Below are positions 23,948-31,095 of a stretch of 64,000 nt of DNA, piece by piece. The position numbers and the translations under genes were made by a program. Each line of letters starts with the position of its first letter. The stretch's first letter is position 1. The notes below the pieces were generated by a model that had not been told where the DNA came from, did no database searches, and worked only from the letters and a program-made list of their open reading frames with translations. Source of the DNA: Betaproteobacteria bacterium (GTDB taxonomy: Bacteria > Pseudomonadota > Gammaproteobacteria > Burkholderiales > CAIKXV01); the NCBI GenBank assembly GCA_947458265.1, contig CANGYF010000016.1, positions 1-64,000 on the forward strand, read 5' to 3'.

Positions 23948-23999
23948 TTGGACCAGTTTACCCTAGATTTCGCTATACTGGAACGAACTGGAGGATCCT
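23948..23999 (+). promoter_or_regulatory. Candidate promoter/operator of the defence operon
   Basis: TATACT (23974-23979) is a good -10 about 20 bases before the HTH gene; the -35 is poor (TTGGAC at 23948, spaced 20). A dyad CCAGT (23953-23957) / ACTGG (23977-23981) brackets this -10 and could be an operator for the HTH protein. GGAGG lies 6 bases before the start codon. Confidence 0.35.
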
Positions 24000-24000
24000 G

Positions 24001-24216
24001 ATGACGCCCGCTCTAGAGCAAGCTTTGACAGTAAAGGAAGTCGCAGTGGTCTTGAATGTTGACGAGAAGACTATTTATCGGCTTGCTCAAAAGGGCAACT
24101 TGCCAGGATTCAAGGTCGCGGGCGCGTGGCGTTTTCAGCGGTCAGACCTGCTTCAATGGATCTCTACGCGCAAGCTGCAGACGGTCGCGCTGGCCAAGCA
24201 AAAATCTACCGAGTAG
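24001..24216 (+). CDS. Excisionase-family (MerR-like) helix-turn-helix protein
   Basis: A 71-aa DNA-binding protein: LTVKEVAVVLNVDEKTIYRLAQKGNLPGFKVAGAWRFQRSDLLQWI is the classic winged-HTH of the excisionase/helix_turn_helix_17 family. The start at 24001 is set by a strong GGAGG. It opens the defence operon, 11 bases before the DUF499 gene. Small HTH genes of this sort commonly head DUF499/DUF1156 clusters and probably control the operon. Confidence 0.85.
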   Translation: MTPALEQALTVKEVAVVLNVDEKTIYRLAQKGNLPGFKVAGAWRFQRSDLLQWISTRKLQTVALAKQKSTE

Positions 24217-24227
24217 GGTGCCGATCC

Positions 24228-27200
24228 ATGAAAACTCTGTCAGCGCACATTCCTCGTCAGTCCGTTCTCGACGGTACGGCCGACTTCGTCGTCAATCTCG
24301 CCGACCTGCCGTCACTGTCTGAAGACGATGCACGGGAGTTCCTTGACTCGAACGTGCTTACCTCTGGTATGGAAATCCTGTTGTCCCAGGCGTTTGCGCG
24401 CTTGGCAGGAACCGGAACTTCCAGTGGCATCTACAAGCTCTCGGAGTCGATGGGGGGCGGCAAGACCCAGAGCATGATCGTTGCCGGCATCCTTGCTCGC
24501 TTCCCGGCGCTTTCTTCTGTGATGCCCTTTCGGGAGCCTTTGGCAAACGCGAAGCCTGATGTGGTTGCTGCATTTACTGGCCGCGCGACGGACAAGAAGG
24601 TCTGGGTGTCGATCGGAGATGCCTTGGGCATCACCCTGTCTCCTGACAGAGCGCCGTCCGAGACGGAATGGCGCGATGTTCTCAAGGACAGGTCAGCGCT
24701 CATTCTTCTCGACGAGCTCGCGTTCTACCTGGTGCATGCGGCCAGCCAGGGGAGCAAAGAAGACGGCACCCGGGCCGCCACGCTGGCCGGAATCGCACTG
24801 ACCAACCTGTTCGGCGCAGTACGCGACTACAAGGAATGTCGCAAGTGCGTGATCGTCATCGCAGATCTGCAGAAGGATTGGGAGCAAGGCGCCGAGGAAC
24901 TCGCCCGAATCATGCGGTCGAACGACACGCTTGGCGGGACGATGCAAAGCGTGAACAACGAGATGTCCAAGGGTGCGCAGACGGTCGCGCCGGTGGACAA
25001 CTCAAAGGACGAGCTCTACGCCATCCTTCGCCGGCGCTTGTTCAAGACCATGAATGCCAGCGCGAAAGACGTAGAAGCAGTCGCGGATGCTTACGTTGCG
25101 GAGCTCAAGAAGGCCAGCGCGGTCATTGAGCGTCCGACGATGAAGGTGAGAGAGGAAATCCTCGTCTCCTATCCCTTCCACTTCTCGACTAAGCATCTGA
25201 TCGCCTCGTTCAATGACAACCCGGGCTTTCAGAAGACGCGAGACGTCATCCGCCTGATGGCAACCATCGTCCGCAGCCTGTGGGGTAAGGGCGACGCTGA
25301 GGTCTCCAAGCGCTACCTGCTCGCGCTGGACGACTCAGACTTGAACGACTCGAACGTTGCAAGCCGCTTTGTCGAGATCAAGAAGTCGCTCCAAGATGCG
25401 ATGCAAACCGACATCGCGAACAGTGGGACTTCCCATGCTGAGTCGCTCGATCAAGAGACGGATGGTTTAGCCAGCCTCTGTGCGAAATGGATCTTGTCGG
25501 CATCGCTTTCCGAGGTGCACCCGCGTGGGCTTACGGATGCCGAACTCGCCGAGTACTTGCTGGCTCCGGGTCGGTCGATCCTGGGCCTGCAAGACACGCT
25601 TAAGAAGCTATACGACACCTGCTGGTATATCGAGCAGACCAAGTCCGGCCGCTATTTGTTCAATCGGCACAAGAACCTGAATGCTCAGGTCAACAGCTAC
25701 ACCCGGGTCTGCACCAACGAGGACCGTGACGCCAAGATCGAGTCCAAGCTTGCCGAAATGTTCGAGCCCAAGGACAAACGGTGCTATCAGAAGCTGTCAG
25801 TGCTGCCTGCGCTGGACCAACTCCAACTCGAACGTGAGAAGACAACGCTGGTGATCCTCAAGCCAGACACCGACTTTCAAAAGTTCTTTGCAGGCGAGAA
25901 GTACAAAAATCGCGTTGCCTTCCTAACTGCAGTCGATCAGACCGGAATCTTCAACGTCAACAAGAAGGCGCAGCGTCTGTGGGCAATCAGCCAGGTGGTC
26001 AAGGACCTGACGCCTGACGATTCCCAGTTTAAGAAGGCGAAGGACACGGAGTCCGACTACCAGACCGAACTGTTCCTGGCGATCAAGGCCGTCTTCAGCA
26101 AGTTCCACTATCCGCTGGTTGACGAAGAGGGCGAGACGGCGCTGATTGGCGCACCCTTGCTCGATGGCTATGTCGATCAAAAGTCCGGTCACCACGTGAA
26201 GTACCGCAATGAGGAAGCTTCCAAAGGCGAGTTCGTGGTCGAGGCGACGTTGCGCGAAGCGAACAAGTACCAGGTGTTCAACCCGGGAGCGGGAGACGAC
26301 AAGCTGAAGGTGTATCAACCTCTGCGCAATCGCATCGAATCTTTCCTGTTCCCGCCCACCGGCAGAACCACGTGGGAGCAGATCAAGGACGGCGCGGCCA
26401 GCCGCGGGCACATGCTGTGGACCGAGCCCGGAACGCTGGAGCGTATGCGCGAGGCGCTGATCACGGCCGGCGCTTGGCGCGAGGATGCTGGTCAGATCCA
26501 GAAGCCACCGTTTGACGAGATCACCGGCGTCAGCATCGAGTACGCCCGCGACAAAGATTCTGGAGTCATCACCACCACCGACATCAAGCTGGTGCACGCA
26601 GACAGGCTCTTCGTGCGCGAGGACGCCGCCGAATACCGTGTTCATCCAACCGATCAGCCTTTGGTGACAGGCGCCATGTTGATTGAGTTCAAGGCGGTGG
26701 ACTCCAGCGGAAAGAACAAGGAAGGCAAGCCGTACCGGATCGAGAACACCATCGATCTGGCCCATGATTTCGTGCCGTCCCCCAACTCCGGGTACCAGTT
26801 CATCAAGATCAAACTGGTGCCGCCCGAGAGCAAGCTGCTCTATTCGTTGGATGGTTCAAACCCCGCAAACAATGGCAAGCCCTACGCAAAGCCGGGCATC
26901 GAGGCGCCGGAAGGCAGCACGGTTCGCGTGCATGTGCAAAAGGGCAGCGTCGTGCGTGACATCACCATCACGGTCCCGAAGCTAGTGGGCGGGACTGGTG
27001 GCGGGGGTGGCGGTCCTGCCATCAACCCGGACTCGCCGGCCGCAGTGAATGGGGCCGCGTTCTCCCATCTGGTGAGCCGCTCTGTAACCTATCGGTTGCT
27101 CAACAGCTTGCCGGCGGACGCGCGCCTGCAGATGGTGCAGGTGAAGTCCACGGTCGCATCTAGCGACACCACGGTCACCCTGACGTGGGACAGCAAGACT

Positions 27201-27371
27201 CAACTAGCACCTAAGTGTGTGATGGAGGCTTTCGAGTTTCTTGACAAGCAAGTGGAGGGCGGAGAATGGTCACTCCGATTCAAATACCTCCACTTCGCGA
27301 CTGGCAAGTCGCTACTGCAATGGCAGGTCGACACCAGCAGCAAAATCGATCTGGCACAGGTGACCCAATGA
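24228..27371 (+). CDS. DUF499 ATPase of Hma-type anti-phage system
   Basis: A 1047-aa protein matching DUF499 ATPases. Walker A is LSESMGGGKTQ at 71-81 and Walker B ALILLDE at 157-163. The long helical middle has FHFSTKHLIASFNDNPGFQKTRDVIRLM, typical of the family. Near residue 920 a glycine tract (GGTGGGGGG) links to a small C-terminal domain. DUF499 ATPases occur with DUF1156 methylases and a helicase; the ATPase is thought to sense or drive the response to unmodified DNA. I start at MKTLSAHIPRQSVL; the 34 upstream codons are the HTH gene in another frame. The stop overlaps the DUF3780 start (ATGA). Confidence 0.9.
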   Translation: MKTLSAHIPRQSVLDGTADFVVNLADLPSLSEDDAREFLDSNVLTSGMEILLSQAFARLAGTGTSSGIYKLSESMGGGKTQSMIVAGILARFPALSSVMPFREPLANAKPDVVAAFTGRATDKKVWVSIGDALGITLSPDRAPSETEWRDVLKDRSALILLDELAFYLVHAASQGSKEDGTRAATLAGIALTNLFGAVRDYKECRKCVIVIADLQKDWEQGAEELARIMRSNDTLGGTMQSVNNEMSKGAQTVAPVDNSKDELYAILRRRLFKTMNASAKDVEAVADAYVAELKKASAVIERPTMKVREEILVSYPFHFSTKHLIASFNDNPGFQKTRDVIRLMATIVRSLWGKGDAEVSKRYLLALDDSDLNDSNVASRFVEIKKSLQDAMQTDIANSGTSHAESLDQETDGLASLCAKWILSASLSEVHPRGLTDAELAEYLLAPGRSILGLQDTLKKLYDTCWYIEQTKSGRYLFNRHKNLNAQVNSYTRVCTNEDRDAKIESKLAEMFEPKDKRCYQKLSVLPALDQLQLEREKTTLVILKPDTDFQKFFAGEKYKNRVAFLTAVDQTGIFNVNKKAQRLWAISQVVKDLTPDDSQFKKAKDTESDYQTELFLAIKAVFSKFHYPLVDEEGETALIGAPLLDGYVDQKSGHHVKYRNEEASKGEFVVEATLREANKYQVFNPGAGDDKLKVYQPLRNRIESFLFPPTGRTTWEQIKDGAASRGHMLWTEPGTLERMREALITAGAWREDAGQIQKPPFDEITGVSIEYARDKDSGVITTTDIKLVHADRLFVREDAAEYRVHPTDQPLVTGAMLIEFKAVDSSGKNKEGKPYRIENTIDLAHDFVPSPNSGYQFIKIKLVPPESKLLYSLDGSNPANNGKPYAKPGIEAPEGSTVRVHVQKGSVVRDITITVPKLVGGTGGGGGGPAINPDSPAAVNGAAFSHLVSRSVTYRLLNSLPADARLQMVQVKSTVASSDTTVTLTWDSKTQLAPKCVMEAFEFLDKQVEGGEWSLRFKYLHFATGKSLLQWQVDTSSKIDLAQVTQ

Positions 27372-28072
27372 CATCCCCAACAGACGCACCGATGGTCAAC
27401 GAGTTCGGGGTCGTGGCCGAGCATGGGGATAGTTTTGAGTTCCACATCGATGGTGCCGCAGGCGAGAGCTGTCGGCTGGTGGCGGTCATTCAGACCGAGC
27501 GGGGCCCGCGGCGAACCGATCTGGCCGAGATTGAAGGGGCCACTTGGCGCACGATTAGCGCGCGGGTCGTTCGCGAGCTTGCCCAGAACATGGGTGAAGC
27601 TGAAGTCCTTGGTAAGAAGGCGCCAGCTCTGAAGTCAGGCGCAAATCGCTTGAGCCCCCTTGTCGGCCGCGAGCTTGCGCTGCTGCTTTGGGCCATTCAA
27701 GAAGAGGGAGCCAGCGAGCAGTTAGAGGCCCTGCTCCATGGTTGGAGAGAGCTGGCTCGGGAAGAACGGTGGTGGCTTTACGCCAAGGCCGCTGCACCTG
27801 GGCAGCGAGCGGGCGCGGGGTGGCGGCGAGGGCTGTTTCATGCGTTGTCAGAACTGCCTGAGTCACGATCTGCGGCGGCCCCCCCAGAAAAAAAAAGTCC
27901 AGCGGCGAAGACTTCCACTCAGTCCTCGACGCGCCGCCGCCCCCGGTCACAGCCAAACCCAGTCTTGCCGTCCGTGAGGCTGGAGCCAACACCGAAGCCA
28001 CAGCACCCTCAATCCCCGGTTCGTCCCGTCGCAAGAAGAAAAAAGGCGACAGCGGCAGCGACCCTCAAATAG
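27368..28072 (+). CDS. DUF3780 protein of Hma-type system, with possible alternative C-terminus
   Basis: A 234-aa protein as annotated. Residues 1-165 match DUF3780: NEFGVVAEHGDSFEFHID near the start, LSPLVGRELALLLWAIQEEG, LLHGWRELAREERWWLYAKA, and GWRRGLFHALSELPES. This family is a regular partner of DUF499 and DUF1156 proteins; its job is unknown. After residue 170 the frame becomes Pro/Arg/Ser-rich. A C7-AG-A9 tract lies exactly there. In the -1 frame the tail is instead Lys/Asp/Ser-rich, ends DPQIDLF, and stops at 28083, touching the methyltransferase ATG. Which tail is made is unclear. Confidence 0.85.
   Translation: MTSPTDAPMVNEFGVVAEHGDSFEFHIDGAAGESCRLVAVIQTERGPRRTDLAEIEGATWRTISARVVRELAQNMGEAEVLGKKAPALKSGANRLSPLVGRELALLLWAIQEEGASEQLEALLHGWRELAREERWWLYAKAAAPGQRAGAGWRRGLFHALSELPESRSAAAPPEKKSPAAKTSTQSSTRRRPRSQPNPVLPSVRLEPTPKPQHPQSPVRPVARRKKATAAATLK
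27879..27896 (+). other. Homopolymer slippery site in the DUF3780 gene
   Basis: Seven C (27879-27885), AG, nine A (27888-27896). In the gene's frame this reads GAA AAA AAA AGT, containing the A-AAA-AAA heptamer favoured for -1 ribosomal slippage; nine A can also cause polymerase slippage. A sequence error in either run would look the same. Confidence 0.5.
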
Positions 28073-28083
28073 ATCTCTTCTAA

Positions 28084-31080
28084 ATGATCACGGCCCAAGC
28101 TACCAAGGCCTTCATCGAAGTTCAATTCCCGATCGGGCCGCTTTCGCTTGAGAGCTACATCGAGCGAGATGCCAAGGGTGCAAAGGCGCTTTCATCCCTG
28201 GGCAAGTGGTGGGGTTCGAAGCCTCTGGTCCTGACACGAGCCATCATCCTGGGTTCGGTCTTCCCTGCTGCCGAGGACCCGGATCGCTGGCCCGACGACC
28301 TTGCCATCTTCCTGCGCTGCATGACATTTGACAGCGCCGGAATGTGGAAGCGGAAGACCGAAGCGCTCCCGGCAAAGCTGTGTTTTTCGATGGCGACAGC
28401 AGCTGAGAGGGCTGAACTCTTTCAGGACTCCGAGCGCTGGGCCCGAGGCGTAGATCGCGAGACGAAGTCAGCGCTTGAGAAGCGCGTCTTCTACACGCTG
28501 GACTACGTGAAGCAGCGGGAGTACTGCTGCCGAATCGAGCAGATTGACGGCCCACCTGAAGAGTCGTGGGCTGAGATCAACACGTACCTTGGCACATCGG
28601 CTGCGACGCTGCCCGAGCTCATCAAACAGCTATCTATCCGGCGCTATGGGAAACCGCTCAAGGTCGGCGACGCGTTCTCTGGCATGGGGTCCATTCCCTT
28701 CGAAGCCGCCGAGATGGGCTGCGATGTCTATGCCTCCGACCTGAACCCAGTAGCTTGTCTGCTGACTTGGGGCGCGCTCAACCTGGTGGGCGGTACAGAT
28801 GAGTTTCGTTCGACTGTGCATGCCGAACAGAAGCGAATCTATGACGAACTGGATGCCTGGATCCTCAAGAATGGTTTTGAGACTAGTGAGGAGGGTTGGC
28901 GTGCAGAGGCCTACCTTTACTGCATCGAAATGACCGTGCCGGAATGGGACGGTTGGAAGATCCCAGTTTGTCCTAGTTGGGTGGTCGCGCCTAAGACGGA
29001 AACTTGGGTGGAATTGGTGCCCATCGAGTCCGAAAAGCGTTTCGGCTTCAAAGTGCGGAACGGCGGAAAGGGCTACGCCGAGGCCGATAGCGGAACAAAA
29101 CTTGAGGCTGATGTTGTTTGTCCCCCGGCCTTGTGGGAGATCTTCAAGCGCAATGGCGTGCATCATCAGATGCAGCGTTCTGTGCCCTACAACCAACTGA
29201 TTGCAAACGCCGGAGGGCTACGGCGCTGGGAGAACGGTGACGTGGTTCCCCGCCCCGGCGACATTCTGCAGGAACGACTATTTTGTATCCGTTGGCGTAA
29301 GCCTGAATGGACCGACGAGCGTGAGCGTGTTCGTCGCGGTGACATGGTCTATCGTGAGCCTCGTGCGCATGACCTCGATATTGAGCAGCGGCTGTTAGAC
29401 GAGCTCGCCAATGTCTTTGATGAGTGGCAGGCAGCTGGCTGGATTCCAAGTTGGCGAATTGAGCCAGGCGAGAAGACTGATGAACCAATTCGCACCAAGG
29501 GATGGACCCATTGGCATCACTTGTTTACTCCTCGTCAGCTAGTGGTAGCCGGAGAGTATTCACGACGAATTGGCGAGTGCTCGAACAATATTCGCGCTGC
29601 ACTAGCGTTGAACCTTGGACGTTTGACGGACACCAATGCGCGGCTTTGCCGATGGCTGGGCAGTCAGGGGGGAGGGATCGGCGGTACCAAGACCGTCTTC
29701 TATAACCAGGCGCTCAACCCGTTCCCTAATTATGCAGGTCGTGGGCTCACTGGTCTGGAAGCACAGTTGCAGACCGAGCACGGTCGGTATCCCGCTCCGG
29801 GGAGCAAGGAGACTGGTCTCACCGATGCGCGCGCAGTTAAGAGCGTCTGCCATTTATGGGTTACTGATCCGCCATATGCGGATGCAGTCAACTATGAGGA
29901 GCTCTCGGAATATTTCCTCGCTTGGTATGTTCCGCACCTGAAGGCGGCCTTCCCTGACTGGTATGCGGATTCGATGCGAAATCGAGCCGTCAAAGGTGAC
30001 GACTCTCCGTTTCGAGTGGCAATGGCTGAGTGCTATCGCAATCTTGCCAACCATATGCCCGACGATGGCATGCAGATTCTGATGTTCACCCACAAGTCCA
30101 CCGATGTGTGGGAGGACTTGGCGCTCATCATGTGGGCGGCCGGCCTGCAGGTGAAGCAGGTCTGGAGCGTGGCCACCGAAACCGCGGGCGTTGGCGTACG
30201 GTCGGGGAATTTCGTTCAAGCAACCTACAACATGGTGCTTCGCAAGCGCACTGGCGACAAGGTCGGGTTTGTCGATTTCATCACCCCGCAGGTGAACAAG
30301 CGGGTCAAGGAAGTCATCACCAGGATGCGGGAGAGCCAGATCGAGGCTGGTCTGGCGCGATGCGGCTATACCGACACCGATTACCTGTTGGCTGCCCAGG
30401 CGGCTGCCGCTGAAGTTGTCACGGGATACGCGACGATTGACGGCGTGGATCTCGATGCCGAGTTGCGCACACCAAACAACCAGCGTGGGCGTTCTGCATT
30501 GCGAACGCTGATGGAGAATGCCAAGCGTACGGCTACCGATTTTCTGTTGCCACCTGCCATGGACCGTGCCATCCGCAAGGTGGGCGCAGGCGATGTGTAC
30601 CAATTTTGGCGGCAGTTCTGTCCTGAGGAGAAGTTCCTTCTCAAAGGCCTGGAAGGTGAAGCTCAGGGTGTTTTCAAGCTGGGCGCGTTTCAGGACTTGG
30701 GCCGCGCATATGGCTTGGTTGACTACGAAGGGCTGCTTGGTCCGACGCGCGCCAATGACACCCGAACATCGCTTCCGGAGGAACTGCCGCGCCCGGATGC
30801 TTTGCGCTTCGACGAGGTGCCATCCTCCGACAGACTAATCTGGAAGCATTCATCCACTCGCCACATCTACCACGCGCTGAAACTGCTGCAGGGTGGCGCA
30901 GAAGTGGAAAGGGCGGTGAAACACTTGGTAGACAGCACCGACTTCTGGAACCTGCGTACGACGCGACTGGCTGCCATCATGAACTACCTCCAAGAAACAA
31001 CGGCTCATCTGCCGCACTGGGCTGCATACCAGGATGCACTGACGCAGTTGGCCATTGGTGTGGAACACCATCGTGGCTAG
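28084..31080 (+). CDS. DUF1156 adenine-specific DNA methyltransferase of Hma-type system
   Basis: A 998-aa methyltransferase. The N-terminal DUF1156 part has KALSSLGKWWGSKPLVLTRA. Motif I is DAFSGMGS (about 196-203) with the acidic YASDLNPVACLL strand, and the catalytic motif IV is DPPYADAVNYEELSEYF (about 594). A long insert between them would be the target recognition region. Late parts carry MLRKRTG and helices. Known partners are the DUF499 ATPase and the helicase; the enzyme should mark host DNA at adenine so the system spares it. It starts 11 bases after the DUF3780 stop, or directly at it in the -1 frame. Confidence 0.9.
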   Translation: MITAQATKAFIEVQFPIGPLSLESYIERDAKGAKALSSLGKWWGSKPLVLTRAIILGSVFPAAEDPDRWPDDLAIFLRCMTFDSAGMWKRKTEALPAKLCFSMATAAERAELFQDSERWARGVDRETKSALEKRVFYTLDYVKQREYCCRIEQIDGPPEESWAEINTYLGTSAATLPELIKQLSIRRYGKPLKVGDAFSGMGSIPFEAAEMGCDVYASDLNPVACLLTWGALNLVGGTDEFRSTVHAEQKRIYDELDAWILKNGFETSEEGWRAEAYLYCIEMTVPEWDGWKIPVCPSWVVAPKTETWVELVPIESEKRFGFKVRNGGKGYAEADSGTKLEADVVCPPALWEIFKRNGVHHQMQRSVPYNQLIANAGGLRRWENGDVVPRPGDILQERLFCIRWRKPEWTDERERVRRGDMVYREPRAHDLDIEQRLLDELANVFDEWQAAGWIPSWRIEPGEKTDEPIRTKGWTHWHHLFTPRQLVVAGEYSRRIGECSNNIRAALALNLGRLTDTNARLCRWLGSQGGGIGGTKTVFYNQALNPFPNYAGRGLTGLEAQLQTEHGRYPAPGSKETGLTDARAVKSVCHLWVTDPPYADAVNYEELSEYFLAWYVPHLKAAFPDWYADSMRNRAVKGDDSPFRVAMAECYRNLANHMPDDGMQILMFTHKSTDVWEDLALIMWAAGLQVKQVWSVATETAGVGVRSGNFVQATYNMVLRKRTGDKVGFVDFITPQVNKRVKEVITRMRESQIEAGLARCGYTDTDYLLAAQAAAAEVVTGYATIDGVDLDAELRTPNNQRGRSALRTLMENAKRTATDFLLPPAMDRAIRKVGAGDVYQFWRQFCPEEKFLLKGLEGEAQGVFKLGAFQDLGRAYGLVDYEGLLGPTRANDTRTSLPEELPRPDALRFDEVPSSDRLIWKHSSTRHIYHALKLLQGGAEVERAVKHLVDSTDFWNLRTTRLAAIMNYLQETTAHLPHWAAYQDALTQLAIGVEHHRG

Positions 31081-31095
31081 CCTGGTGAGTAGCTG

